Assembly: GCA_037447605.1 (NCBI GenBank)
Contig: CM074811.1
Location: forward strand, 665,937-729,936
Reading direction: 5' to 3'
Length of the DNA: 64,000 bases
DNA from: Zygnema circumcarinatum
Lineage: Eukaryota > Streptophyta > Zygnematophyceae > Zygnematales > Zygnemataceae
Shown: positions 1 to 11,018 of the stretch, piece after piece
Layout: every line of letters begins with the position of its first letter
How positions within the stretch are numbered: the first letter of the stretch is position 1
The notes under the pieces: generated by a model
Databases searched by the model: none
What the model was told of the DNA's origin: nothing
What the model saw: only the letters and a program-made list of their open reading frames with translations
Translations under genes and position numbers: made by a program

Positions 1-172
1 AGAGAGAGAGGATCAAGAGAGAGAGGGAGAGAGAGAGGATCAAGAGAGGGGGAGAGAGAGGATCAAGAGAGAGAGAGAGAGTGTGTGAGAGAAGATCAAG
101 AGAGGAGGAGTGAGAGGATCAAGATCGAGAGAAGAAGGATCGAGAGAGAGAGAGAGAGAGGATCAAGAGAAA
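1..172. repeat. GA-rich simple repeat with GATCAAGAGA interruptions
   Basis: The left edge is a purine-strand microsatellite of GA dinucleotides punctuated by at least six copies of GGATCAAGAGA or close variants. It lies 3' of the last visible exon of the minus-strand fibrillin gene. It is therefore either in a downstream intron of that gene or in its 3' flank. Confidence 0.9.
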
Positions 173-457
173 GCGTTTTTCACGTCCTTGCAGCTTCGAA
201 CTTTCCAGACCCCAAAAATCTCCAGACCACCAACCCTATACACATAACATGTAACAAGATTTGAAGTGTTTCCATTCATCCACAAGGGCGGACCCTAGTA
301 GCACCCCAAGGCCGAACCCTAATAACCCATATTCTTCAAAGGCCAACCGATAAGAGACCCTAGTTCTAAAAAGAACGATCAGCTTACAATCCTCGAACCC
401 CAAACTACCCAAAACCAAAAAACGTGAATTTAATTCAATCGCAGTGATTTTCCCCAC

Positions 458-2104
458 CTGTAGCCGCTTTGGACTCCGAATTTCAAAACTGGCTTCAGTA
501 GTGAAGGAGGTGCTCGCAAAAGGTCCTGTGAAGGTGACTCGGTTGGAGAGAAGCCCGGCGATAGGGTTGATGGTCTGACTGATCTCTCCCACCGTCACAA
601 ATGGGAGATTTCCCGCAGCTAAGAGCGGGTACAGCTCTGAGAAGGAGGTGTAGCTGCGGAAAAAAGGTGCAACGCTTCAGCTCCGGTTTCAGTTACAGTG
701 ACAGTTTCAGTTTCAGTTTTTACTTTGGCTTTGGTTTTAGTTTTGGTTTTGGTTTTAATCTACTCGATGGGAGCCGGTTTTGATTGAAGGTAAGAGTTTA
801 TGAGAATGGCGTGAGATAAAGAGGACCGGGGAAAGGGAGGGGGAGGGGGAAGACGAGAGAGAGAGATAGAGTGACAGAAACTTTGAGTTCTATGGATATA
901 CGTAAGGAAGGAAACAAAAAAGATTTCTATACATAAAGAAAGTTCCATGGGCACGTAGTTTTGCAAGGTTGAGATGGACTATTTTGAATGTGAAAATTAA
1001 AATGACAGTCTAATCTCAGCAAGCCCAGAGTCGCGAAAAATGGGATTTAAAGCTGCATAAATGAAAGGAGGAACTTGGAGAGAGAAATAAAACTTACTAG
1101 CCTGTTAACTTCAGGAACACACTCTACTTCCTAAGACTGAAGCGACTCACTGCAGTCATTGTGCCCCAACACGTCGGCTCTCGACATCAGATGGGCTGAG
1201 AAGTTCAAGTAGAAAAAGGAAATAAACTACGTTTTGAATTCAACGGTCTTTACCACATTTTCCCTCCTGGACTAAATGCTGAAACGTAATCAGCTTCCTC
1301 GTATCGCTTCAACGTAGTGAAAATCAGACATATAGAATAGATCTGATAAGGAGAGGATTGAGAGATGGGGAAAGACTGGGACGGGCAGAGAGAGGGTGGA
1401 CAGGTAGAGAGGAAGACAGATAGAGGCGACAGAAGGAAACAAAAAAGAGGAAAACAAAGAAAGAGAGGATAACGTGGGAAAAGAGTTCGCTCACTCACGA
1501 GAGCGCACTCGCTCTTGAGAGGGAAAGAGAGAGAAAGGGAGAGAGAGAGAGGGAGAGAGAGAGAGAGAGGGACTCACGCCAAGATCCACTTCCCGTTGAG
1601 GAGGTCTGCCGCCTCCGCGGTAGAGGGCGTGGGGTTCAGGGCTTCAAGCTGCGCCACGAGCTCCGCCACCTCCGCACGCGTGTCGCTGCTTGCCCTAAAC
1701 CCTCGTTCCGTGCCGTACAGCGAGTCCACAAGGGCCTGCTTCAGTGAGGACACATCCGACCCTTCAGAGGGAGAGGGAGAGGGTTCGGAGGGTTCAGAGG
1801 GTTCAGAAGGTTCAGAGGGAGAGGGAGGGGGAGAAGGTTCAGCGGGAGGGGGGGCGATTTCCTCATCGTAGTCTTCGGGGGAGGTTTCGGAGGAGGCGGC
1901 AGCGCGGATATGGCGGCGGGAGGAGGCAGATTTAGAGCTAAGAGTTGGGCGGAGGAGGGACGGGGATAGGGAGGGGGAGGAGGAGGACGTGAGGGAGAGG
2001 AAAGAGGCGTGGGACGAGGGGGCTTGCTGGAGTGAGGTGGGGGCGGCAGCGAGGGAGAGGGAGGCCACGGACGGGAGAGCGGCTGCGACATAAATTGCAG
2101 CCAT
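458..2104 (-). CDS. Plastid-lipid-associated protein / fibrillin (PAP family), 3' part missing
   Basis: Fibrillins coat plastoglobules and thylakoid-associated lipid bodies in plastids. Two exons can be read. Exon 1 is 2104-1578, starting at the ATG of [12 protein letters not shown] and ending in LNGKWILA before a GTGAGT donor. Exon 2 is 653-458, beginning [15 protein letters not shown] and ending RSPKRLQ before GTGGGG; the junction keeps frame. The signature GKWILAYTSFSEL...GEISQTI...NRVTFTGP...[10 protein letters not shown] is characteristic of the family. The first ~70 residues are Ser/Ala-rich and basic, like a transit peptide. They are followed by a [13 protein letters not shown] low-complexity linker and an acidic stretch. 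The intron (1577-654) holds a GA microsatellite at 1515-1570. The C-terminal exon(s) expected after RSPKRLQ are not recognisable in 1-457 and probably lie beyond the left edge. Confidence 0.85.
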
Positions 2105-2589
2105 TGTGACGGACAGAGCAGATGGGGGAGAGGTGGAGGGAGGGAGGAAAACGTGGGAGTGCGAGACGTGATGGGAGAAGGCTACGTAATGTAAAGCGAG
2201 GGGGAGGGAGAAAGAGAGACGAGAGGAGGGAGAGGGAGCGACGTGGCGCAGCGGGGGCCGCCCCTCGCCCTGCACTGCGGGAGGGTCGACTCCATGCAAA
2301 ACACAAAACTGAAGCGGAACAAGTTGTCTCCATGCTCGTTAGGAGCGTTTAACTTCGGATCACGCTGTTCCCAGTTGCGTTGTGATGTAGGCTTCCTAGG
2401 ATTGTAGCCAATCATTGATTGCCACGTGTAAAAACGGTTCGCTGTTGAAGATCTGGTGTGACTGGGACATTTACTGTTGAACGGTAGCATGTGAACATGG
2501 TTGCAAAGTCGCCATCTGGCAAATGCTGATTGGGAGGTAACTTGGAGCTTGTGTTTCTAGAAGCGCTGGACGAGCTCGGAGGCGCCACG

Positions 2590-2680
2590 ATGTCCATTGT
2601 GACCACCTCCTCGTGGTTCCCCATGCTGCTGTGTTTACCATGTATCTTTGATGGCATCATCGCCATCGTGAGACCCATGC
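2590..2680 (-). repeat. Dispersed repeat, copy 1 (GGGGAACCACGAGG family)
   Basis: Read on the minus strand, this carries GGTCTCACGATGGCGATGAT, then a diverged TACATGG block, then GGGGAACCACGAGGAGG. The same ordered blocks recur at about 12650, 24171, 24523 (inverted) and 31315, so this is an interspersed repeat and not a local oddity. Confidence 0.75.
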
Positions 2681-2720
2681 CAGTTCTATTGCTTTTCTTC
2701 GAGGGATCTTTAGGGCAATC

Positions 2721-2839
2721 CTCCATTGCCAATAAGAGTTGAGCGTCTCTCGAATGGCAACTCGCCACATTTCCAAACACGAGTTTGTACACTTGGCGAA
2801 TCGCCATTAGAAGATGCTTAACTCTTGTCGGCAATGGAG
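2721..2839. repeat. Imperfect inverted repeat with ~50-bp arms
   Basis: The left arm starts CTCCATTGCCAATAAGAGTT. The reverse complement of the right arm reads CTCCATTGCCGACAAGAGTT. The pairing continues with mismatches through an ATGGC...TCGCCA block towards the centre. It would fold into a long hairpin if transcribed. Confidence 0.75.
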
Positions 2840-3617
2840 GACGACCCATCATTGATCATTCTTTTAGCGTTTCTGGACCACTTCACATTGATGATCTGTG
2901 CAGAAAGCTGCATAAACTTTGAAACAGTTGAGAACGAACCCCCTAAGCAGTGACGCACGCAGCACGACAAGAAAACACCAACTCACATCCTTGGTCAGGC
3001 GACTTCGTACACAGTTAATACCTTCCATAGTGTTTTGGACATCGAAAACGTTTCTCAATGTGCTCCAACTCTGACATCACTTGCAACATTGCGCTCACCT
3101 GTCCCATGTTGTTGCTGTTGTGTAGCTCAGCTCCTAAATTAGCATGGTTCCAAGTTAGTCGCCTTGCTGTTGTTGATGTTGTTGAATGCTACAAGCCCAC
3201 CTTGTGTCCAAACTAATATTGCATGTTTCCCTTCTTGAGCAACGGACAAATTGCCCTCCAAAATCAAACAAGCACTGGGCAAGCTTCTCCACATGCGTCT
3301 CGTTTCACATAATCAGCCAAACTTTTGTCCACATATTGAAAGATTTGACAACGGACCATTTACAGACTTCACACGGGGGCAGGCCCAGACGCATGATTTG
3401 TTCCATTCTGGCACATAAGTCAGCCGGAGCTGAACGCCTCCTTATCCCTGCATTACATACAAATGAGGTGACGAATGCTGTTGCACAGAGTTCCACAGAA
3501 GGATTTAGGAAACCACGTGAGACTCTCCGTACAAACCCTAAATCCATCCGACAATGAGGATGGCAATACTCTACAAGAGGCAAGGGCATGAAATTTGCAG
3601 CGCAGGAAGCGCCTGAT

Positions 3618-6600
3618 TTAATCTTTCAAGGAGTACTTCTTCCCTGAAAAGGCTTGGAACTTGGGCTCGTCTTTCTGTGGCTCCACTTCTTTCCCTTTCT
3701 CTTTCTCCTTCACTGGGTCCTTGGGCTTCAACGACGACCCCCTTATGGAATCCTGGCACGCAAGATTAGGGCCCACCCAAGAAACATGAAGCATGAGCAG
3801 GACCTGACAGAGCTACAACTTGAACACTGACAACAATAGTGAGAAGAGAGAAGAACCCTTCCGATCGGCTGACCGCAACTGAATTAGGGAGACAGGGACC
3901 CACCATAGCATACTCGCCTTCACCCTCTCCCCCCTGTACAGTAGCCCTTCCCCTCAGGACCACAGCACGACGTAGCCTAAAACTAAAAAACCACGATTTC
4001 GCATTACCTCCGTCTTCCTTTCTCTTCCTTTCTACTCTTCCTGCGACACTCCCGCTTCTACCTCACTATCTCTCTCTTTCTTCTCGACTTCACTTCTCAC
4101 CGCCGCTCCTTCTTTCAGCTCACCTGTGGTGCAGCATTCCCATTAACAGGTGCGGCATTCCCTCCAAACACAAGCTTTCCTGCCTTTGATTTGCTCCCTG
4201 TAGACCCGCTTGCAGGTATAGATGTTGCAGCTGCAGGTGCAGCTGGGACAGGTGCAGCAACAACTGGCGATCTCCCATTGGCCCCTGTCGATGAGGACAC
4301 AGTCTGATCTGGAGATTCCAAAGGCCTGCCTGGCTTCCCATCCAGCCGCCTTCCTTTACCCACAAATGCTTGAAACTGCGGCTTTTCCGGTTCAGGCGCA
4401 GGTTCATCTGCAGCTGCAGCGTGCAAGGGCCCACGAAGAGGGATTCACTTTTGGAGCTTAAGGTATTTAGGGTTTTAATAGCATATGGTGATTTGGTTTA
4501 GGCCATTGTTGTTCATCCCTTTCTTATCAACGAACTCGTACATTAGGGTTCTGACGTTACATATCCACTTGAGTTCTTCTTAAAAAAAGCAGCATTTAGC
4601 GGAATCCCTCTCTCTCTCTCTCACTCTCTCTGCCTCACTATTCCTCTCTCAACGTCCTTCCTTTCCGTTTTTCACTTCACTTCCTCGCCGATTCCTCTCT
4701 CGCGCTCTCTCCGCTATTCTTACTCTCCCCTTGACTGTTCTTTCTTCTCTCGTTTTCCCTACAACGAGTACATACATACCTTGTTTATTTGAAGGTCCTG
4801 CTGGAGCAGCTGTTGTTGTGGAAGCTGGTGGCGGCGGCCTCTCCGGCTCTTTATAGTCAAGTGGTGGAGCGAAATCCACTTCGCAATCTGTTTCAATTAT
4901 GGTTATTGCAGCTGAGGGTTTTGCCTCAACAATATCAATGTAATATTTTTTGTTGTTATAGGCCACCATGATATTGTCACCCACAGTCAAGCACGAAAAG
5001 TTTCGCAACGTTGTTTCCAGCCTGCATAGACAATGAAGAAATGCTCATTTTCCCAATGCAGGCGCAAGACGTCCACTCGTTGCTATACCTGCGCAATCAT
5101 AAAAGCGTTTCCACCAAAGCGGAAATGGATCCTAATGCTTTTTAAACAACGTTCAGAAGTACACTAAAAACATACTTGAGTCTCCCCACCGTAAAGCCAC
5201 TTCCTCATTTCTTAGTCTTACACTGCTTTCGGATTGGATATGTCGAGAAAGTCCTTTGTGTGAGGTTGTAGCTTCACATACGTCCCTTTAGGCAGTGTTG
5301 CGCTTTTCAGCCTCACCAGGTCGCCCTCTTGGAGCAAAAGATTTTGCATCATCTGCAGTTTAACAACTCGTCCGCTGTCATTAATTCCTAAATCGACTTT
5401 CTTTAGAATTTTGAAAAAAACCGCCTTTTCCTTTCTGCTCTTCCCTCTCTACTCGCAACCTTTCATTCCGCACGTCTCCTCCCCAAACGTCAAGTGCTGC
5501 TACGTCAGCAGTGCATTAGTTTCCACATGTGAGAGAACGGGACCAACAAAGTGCCAGTACAAGTTAAACGCACCCAATAGGGCATGTAGATGAGGCCTTC
5601 GTCTGCTACAAACTCGAGAACTCCGCAATGTGAACTCCGGTTTGCGGCTGGATTTTGAACTTCAAAAAGCATTGGATAGTCAATGCGCAGGGATGCTGGC
5701 ATTACAGTTGGCAACAAGAAATTCATCAGTTTTTCTATCTCTCTCTCTCTCTCTCTCTTTCTATCTATCTATCTATCTATCAGCACGTACACACGCGCAC
5801 ACACACCGCTTCACCCAGCAGCGACAACTGACATCAGTCACTTGAAACAAGTCCTCAGGGTCAGCCAGAAGTCTAAACAGCGTGTTAAATTACATACAAG
5901 CCTACTTTAGCATTACTGCCAGGAATAAGTAGCACGATCTTATCGACCAAAATTTAAGGGATTAAAAGTATAAGAAGCCAGCGGGAACAGAGGAGACTCT
6001 CTCCCTGTGTTTTGGAGCTGACACCGACCATAAAACGAGGAGGAAATGCAGTGAGCCTTACCTAGCCGATCAAGCGCTGACGGAGGCATAATCACTGCAG
6101 CCGCCCTCAGCAAAGTCTTGGATCAAACAGACAGTATTTTGACACTGAACTGTGCCTGAGTAGACCTATAAGGCTCCTCCAGACTTGACTTAAATTAAGC
6201 CAATGATTGACACATACACTACTTAGGAGGGCGGGAGACGTCCCGCTCTCCTCTTGAGGGGGAGGGAGGGGAGGGAGAGGTGTAATAAGGTAACAACCAG
6301 GGACACGGGGAAAGGAGAAAATGAGAGAGACAGGGAGAGGGAGGGGGTTCTGAAGCAATTGAAAGTTACTTCTCAAAAAAGAAATGCGGCCAAGAACTAG
6401 AAGATAGAACAAAGATTTGCACTGAGGTTGTATCATGATCCTAGGTGAAGCTTTCAACGGCATCTTAGCAAGAAAAATGTCTGAGCCTGCTGATTGCTTT
6501 TCGTATTCACGTAAAAAGGGTGAAACAAGAGAAAATAAGTAGTACCTTTGTCTCCATTTTCCAAGTGAGGCTGCGGGAAAAACGAAAGCAAAAAGAATGG

Positions 6601-6804
6601 GAAGAAAGAGTCAGAATAACGGCTCAGTTGAAGCGCAGGAAAGTGCATTCTCAAAGAATTGGCAGCGTCTGTAGGATATGAGAAAATATTGATCACAAAA
6701 ATAAGGCTTTCAGGGCGTACCTTGTCGATAAAGGAGACTGGATATACGTGGTAGTTCTGTTCAAACGTACCTCCTCCTCCAAAAGGGCCATACCCTTGAA
6801 AGAA
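3618..6804 (-). CDS. UFD1: Ubiquitin fusion degradation protein UFD1 (p97/CDC48 cofactor)
   Basis: UFD1 with NPL4 and CDC48 extracts ubiquitinated proteins for proteasomal degradation. Exons: 6804-6721, 6570-6546, 6094-6062, 5695-5574, 5352-5222, 5021-4780, 4413-4124, 3752-3618. Lengths sum to 1062 nt (353 codons plus stop) in one frame. The translation shows family landmarks in order: [142 protein letters not shown] and a terminal [14 protein letters not shown]. The UT3 double-psi barrel plus the C-terminal binding segment are complete. The start codon is not in the first visible exon. Plant UFD1 has a short N-terminus before FFDGYG, so a tiny upstream exon is expected. One weak candidate is an ATG at about 7050 next to a poor donor. 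The acceptor of the 4413 exon could be 4407 instead. Confidence 0.95.
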
Positions 6805-7459
6805 CTGCAAACAATTGAAAGCAAGCAAACAAATTAACAAAAGTATAATTCGAGAGCGCCAAGAGCTTACAATTCAGACGATATCTCCAACATCATGAAG
6901 AAAGGTCTTTCGTGCAGGAGTCATCTTTTGGTCCCTCTGATAACATTCCAGGTTGCAGAGCAAAGCATCTTCAAAACAGTCATCCGGACATCTCCAGTTG
7001 ATCGACTGATAACGTGAGCAATCAGGAACGGAGCTCAGACCATTTCTGTCTCTGCTTGACGCCGTTCCAAACACAAAGCTGCTGAATGAATTCACTCTCT
7101 GCACAAGCTGAGGAGAGATTCAATAATTTGGAGATTATTAGGTGAAAGAAAACAACGAAATCAGCAGTTGCTTCAACATTCCGCCGTCATGTCCAGAAAA
7201 AAAGAAGCTGTTATGTGAATTTGTGCAGTTGACGCCATGGCTTTGAGAACACTATGGGGAAGCTTCAAGGTGGAGGGTGGAGCTCAACTGTTCCATGACA
7301 CCTGATTAGAAAAATCTAGTTGCAGTTTCGCCGTCACACCGCGACGCATGGAACAGGATCGCGACATTTTTAGACGAGAACCGCGCGACGGCTGAACATG
7401 GAACTGCGTCGTATCGTACAGTTTGCAATTCCGTCATATGGAACACTTTTGTCCGCTGG

Positions 7460-7660
7460 CACCAGCGAGAAGAGAGAGCGAAGAGTGAGAGGGCGGAGAC
7501 AGAGGAGAGCGAAGAGAGAGAGATGACAGCGGAGAGAGAGAAGAGAGTGGAGAGAGAGCGAGAGGCGAGAGCTGAGAGAGAGAGACGAGAGCGGAGTGAG
7601 AGAGAAAAGAGAGGAGAGAGCGAGAAGAGCGAGAGGAGAAAAGAGAGCGGCAAGAGGAGA
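7460..7660. repeat. Purine-rich GAGAGCGAAGAG low-complexity tract
   Basis: About 200 bp made almost only of G and A with scattered C, built from GAGAG, AGCGA and GAAGAG words. The Ser/Leu-rich minus-strand open frames across it are composition artefacts. Confidence 0.85.
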
Positions 7661-7883
7661 ATGGTCGTGAAGTCGACATTTTTATTTTATTTTATATCTT
7701 AGTTTTCCTGTTCTGTGAAAAGTCTATTTTCAAATGACTCGCTATGCCAAAGAAAATTGTAGTCGTAGGCTCTTTCGGTTTCAGATTTGGTTTTAGTTTC
7801 TCAATTTGGTGTCTGTGGGTAGTTTTCTTCAGTTTTTTTCTCTTTTTCCTTTGTTTTTCTTTAGAGCATGGTGTTCCATGAGT

Positions 7884-7893
7884 NNNNNNNNNN
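7884..7893. other. Assembly gap (10 N) beside a poly-C run
   Basis: Ten N are followed directly by a C homopolymer to about 7910. The true length here is unknown. The gap is 82 bp past the BCD1 stop and does not break that gene. Confidence 0.98.
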
Positions 7894-7974
7894 CCCCCCC
7901 CCCCCCCCCCCACAAAGAAACCACATAGAAACACCCTCGCCTCCCTCACATCCACTGTAGAAACCTTCTCCATT

Positions 7975-9662
7975 TCAAACGCCCTCCTTTGGAGTTTCAC
8001 TCTCCTCCAAAATCTCCTCCTCCCTAAACCATTTCCCATCCCCAAGAGGACCGCCCTCTGTGCCTTCAACCGCACGCATTTCTGCACACCTCTCCCTCTC
8101 AGGTTCCAAAGGAGCCTCCTTTTCACATAGAGGAAAAGCCGCCGCCTCCGATGGAAGCGCCACATGTATTACAGGAAACTCAATCACTACTCGGCCTCGT
8201 AATTGGGACTTCAACGCGGCAGAAGCCTTCAACTCAATGTACTTCACAGCATTTGCCTGCAGTCGCACTAAAAATAGCCGTGTCACTGATCTACTTTCCA
8301 CATGCATCTGGCATGCATGCCATACATAAGAAAATGTGAAGCTGCCCTCTGCTGACTATCCTCTCCCCCCCAGCAACAGAAGCAAGACGTAACTTCAGGA
8401 TTGGTGTCACATACCCGGCAAGGTTGCTTTTTAAAAAATAGTCGAAGTTGGTTGGGCCCAGCTTCCACGTAGGGAATGATCGTCCTTCTGCCCTTTGCCT
8501 GTTCAGCATCCAAATGCTTCTGCAGGACACTGCCAAAGGTTTCATTTTCGTTCATTCTGTAACAAAGACAAAACAAACAATGAAGAGATTCAAAAGCGTG
8601 TAGCAGCTTGAAGGCTCAATGAAGGCCTAGAACTCCTCCCTACCAGCTAGTATCACAGCAGTTGTGTTTTAGTTCTGTTTACTTCAGTTTGAGACCAACA
8701 AAGGCACAATAAGCATTTTTCTTGTGTTGTTCTCCGTCTCTCCTTCCTCCTCATTCTGGACTGTCGAGTAAAATCGCACGTCAAGTTCCTCCCTCTCCAA
8801 TCGTTTCCTTCAACTCTTCCCTCCCCTCCTCTACCGCGTCCTCTTCACCTCCACCTCCCGGAGGTTGTCTCTCCTCTCTTCCTATTTCTTCGTCATACCT
8901 TGCAGTGACGAGCATCAGGTCAGCGCCCGGAAACTGCCACTCCACTCTCCAAAAGATGCAACGACGCCTGCACATCCTCCATGATATAAAAAGATTCATA
9001 AAGAATGAACGTTTAGAATAATTGGTGGAAAGGGGAAGCTGCAAGCTGCGTAGTTAAAATCCCTTCTTTCCGTTGATATCCTAGAGTATGGCCAGCATGT
9101 CAACAGATAATGAGAATTGCAGAATATACCTTCGGTCGTACAGGCTTGTGTTTTCATTTCTGCGCGTCATTCCTTTAGCAAGGTACAAAAGAGTTGTGCC
9201 TCTATTTGACGCCTGTTTGCGGAGCGCTTCTAGGGGTTGAGGTATACGGTATTGCACCGATACTCCAACCTCGGCCCGAAGCTTTTTGGCAGCATCACTC
9301 TCCTTTAGGGACTCCTCCAGAAAGTGGTAATCTGCCACTCAAAGGAGGATAACAATAACAAACTAAAAATCACATGAAGTAGAATTATCCAAAGGTAATT
9401 AATATCCTAGCGTATGGCCAACATGTCAACAGATTATGAGGTAAGCAGATGATTGAAAGGATCTCTTCAGTTAAGAAGGTGCTTTAAAACTTTAAAGGTA
9501 GATAAAACAGCTTGGCTAAACGGATGCACAAAGATAATTAGTAAGTCGAATTCTAGTCGGTCGAAAGACTTTACAAAAGCTAAGCCGATTCTTCAATGAC
9601 TGCCGATTCTGTAAAGTTGACTGCTACTCATAGTCCTTCCAAGTTTGAAATGATAACTCTCT

Positions 9663-9735
<73 letters not shown>

Positions 9736-10214
9736 CGTTTTATAACTCGGTCAAACCTTGTCGGACATTCTGCAACTTTCCTCTGCCCACCCGTGCAGCT
9801 TCAACATCATTCAGGCGCATTTACTCACTCGCCCTGCATCGCGGACAAATATGACTCAACCACAAGATTCATACTGGAGCAGGTTGATGCAAACATCGCA
9901 ATCACTTTCTTACCAGACAGGAGATGATTGTCTGTGAATTCCTTGAGTGGGACGAACTCTGTCCTATTCCTTTTCCCCGTGCAGCCTGTGTCCTCCTTGT
10001 GATCTTTCACACACCGCAGGCAGCATGTCTGCACGCCGCATGCAGGGCACCGATACTTCCATGGCTTTTCTCTACACTGGCAACAGATTATAGCTCCTGT
10101 TCCTGTTTCATTTGCCATAGTCATCCGGGAAGCGCTCTGCATTCCTGAACCTATCGACTGCGCATTATCTGCTGATGAGTCACAGGCAGCCGTAGGACTC
10201 TCTTCAATAGACAT
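7975..10214 (-). CDS. BCD1: Box C/D snoRNA protein 1 homologue (zinc-finger HIT protein, BCD1/ZNHIT6)
   Basis: BCD1 is needed for assembly and stability of box C/D snoRNPs in the nucleus. Five exons: 10214-9914, 9331-9130, 8967-8899, 8556-8415, 8256-7975, summing to 996 nt (331 aa). The start is the ATG of MSIEESP. A zf-HIT finger lies at residues ~44-80: CCQC (44-47), CPAC (56-59), CCLRC (64-68), H72 and C78, followed by GKRNRTEFVPLKEF as in other BCD1 proteins. Downstream come DYHFLEESLKESD, then IFWRVEWQFPGADLMLV, NENETFGSVLQKHL and VVIEFPVIHVALPS. These match the family's central and C-terminal segments in order. The acidic tail after the IHVALPS motif is not conserved. It lies head to tail with UFD1 and is divergent from the YCF20-like gene 231 bp away. 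A long CT microsatellite lies in intron 1. Confidence 0.93.
9661..9733. repeat. (CT)n microsatellite in BCD1 intron 1
   Basis: A short C run followed by about 30 uninterrupted CT units. It lies inside intron 9913-9332 of BCD1 (GA on the coding strand). Confidence 0.97.
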
Positions 10215-10445
10215 CGCTCCAAAGTTCAAACCAGGGAAGGTGATGCCAATCACGCAGGAGAGTCGATATGATGCAGGAGAGGAAAGCAGATAAGCGATTC
10301 AAGAGTAACGATATCAACGCATTGTTTTTTTCTTTGAAACAAAAGAAACGTGAATTGTATATGAAAAGTCTCTCGCCTCGGCAAGCGAGAATGAAGTCTA
10401 TCGTTTGAATCGCGCCACTTCTTACGGCAGCTTTTTGTCACTCTT
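10215..10445. promoter_or_regulatory. Putative bidirectional promoter, BCD1 / YCF20-like
   Basis: Only 231 bp separate the two divergently oriented start codons, so both promoters and 5' leaders must lie here or overlap. I see no clear TATA box. The assignment rests on geometry alone. Confidence 0.5.
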
Positions 10446-11018
10446 ATGAGCACAACCATGGCCATGGCTGCACAGTTGTCACCGAATAGCGGATTTGTTC
10501 GCTGCCAGTCTCATTATTCAAGAAGCTTCCCTTCTTGTCCTCCATACTTGGCTGCAAAATGCTCATGCTTCTCGTCATCCTCTACGGCTCTTAACCCTAA
10601 TTTGTCCTTGAGAAATTCCAAGTTTCTGTCAAGACCTTCTATCCGTCCCCTCCCTGCAAGGAAAGGCATTATAGCACGGCTAGGAAGCCAAGGGAGGAGG
10701 AGAATCCGTTTGGCAGAAGTTATAGCATCTGTTCCAGAACGTTTGAAAGCGTACTTTGAACTGCCTTTCCGGCGCCCTCTCTTTGGAGGCATAGCCCTAT
10801 TTGGAGGATTTTATGTAGCACAAACAATTTCTCTTTCTTTTGGAGCTTTAGGAGTGAATGATGTTGTTGCTGCAGCTCTCTGTGTGCTCTTCACGGAGTA
10901 CATTACTCGGTTTTATCACACACGGGCGAAACCGACCTTTTCCATAGCCCTTCTAAATGTCTTTAAAATGGGATTCACATACGGATTGTTCATCGATGCG
11001 TTCAAGCTTGCCAGCTGA
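10446..11018 (+). CDS. YCF20-like protein, plastid-targeted
   Basis: A single-exon 190-aa protein. The C-terminal half matches the Ycf20 family: a predicted membrane stretch GGIALFGGFYVAQTISLSFG, the block NDVVAAALCVLFTEYITRFYH and the hallmark end VFKMGFTYGLFIDAFKLAS. The first ~75 residues (Ser/Arg-rich, almost no acidic residues, MAMAAQLSPNSG onset) look like a chloroplast transit peptide. In land plants and green algae YCF20-like genes affect thermal dissipation of excess light energy. The protein is encoded in some plastid genomes and has moved to the nucleus in the green lineage. Start: the first ATG of the frame gives MSTTMAMAAQ; a second in-frame ATG at codon 5 is possible. The gene ends TGA, with no intron needed. 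Confidence 0.88.
   Translation: MSTTMAMAAQLSPNSGFVRCQSHYSRSFPSCPPYLAAKCSCFSSSSTALNPNLSLRNSKFLSRPSIRPLPARKGIIARLGSQGRRRIRLAEVIASVPERLKAYFELPFRRPLFGGIALFGGFYVAQTISLSFGALGVNDVVAAALCVLFTEYITRFYHTRAKPTFSIALLNVFKMGFTYGLFIDAFKLAS

Larger units (their letters stand above)
2105..3617. other. Intergenic region, no gene recognised
   Basis: This is the region between the divergent-side start of the fibrillin gene and the 3' end of UFD1. It holds a dispersed repeat copy (2590-2680) and an imperfect inverted repeat (2721-2839), listed separately. Open frames near 2412-2852 (-) and 3186-3589 (both strands) match nothing I recognise, and I see no convincing splice structure. Confidence 0.6.
6805..7974. other. 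UFD1 upstream region and BCD1 3' flank
   Basis: The stretch 7104-6874 (-) is open for 76 codons and ends next to a GTAAGC donor, so it may be a 5' UTR exon of UFD1. Its translation matches nothing I know. A purine-rich AGAGAGCGAAGAG tract fills 7460-7660. An assembly gap of 10 N (7884-7893) abuts a C homopolymer (7894-7910). Confidence 0.5.

Noticed and set aside
185-210. FEAAR-like sequence on the minus strand as the next fibrillin exon
   Set aside because: The acceptor (GAAAG) is poor, conserved residues expected after RSPKRLQ are missing, and no in-phase GT donor fits. Too weak to annotate.
3305-3589. 94-codon minus-strand frame with several Cys residues (CNAG, LCARM, PPCEVCKW)
   Set aside because: The Cys spacing fits no zinc-finger pattern I know, the opposite strand is equally open, and no splice sites support it.
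6874-7104. 76-codon minus-strand frame MQRVNSFSSFVFGTASS as a separate gene
   Set aside because: No ATG (its first codon is CAG-context leader), no recognisable family, and it ends beside a GTAAGC donor. More likely a leader exon or intronic.
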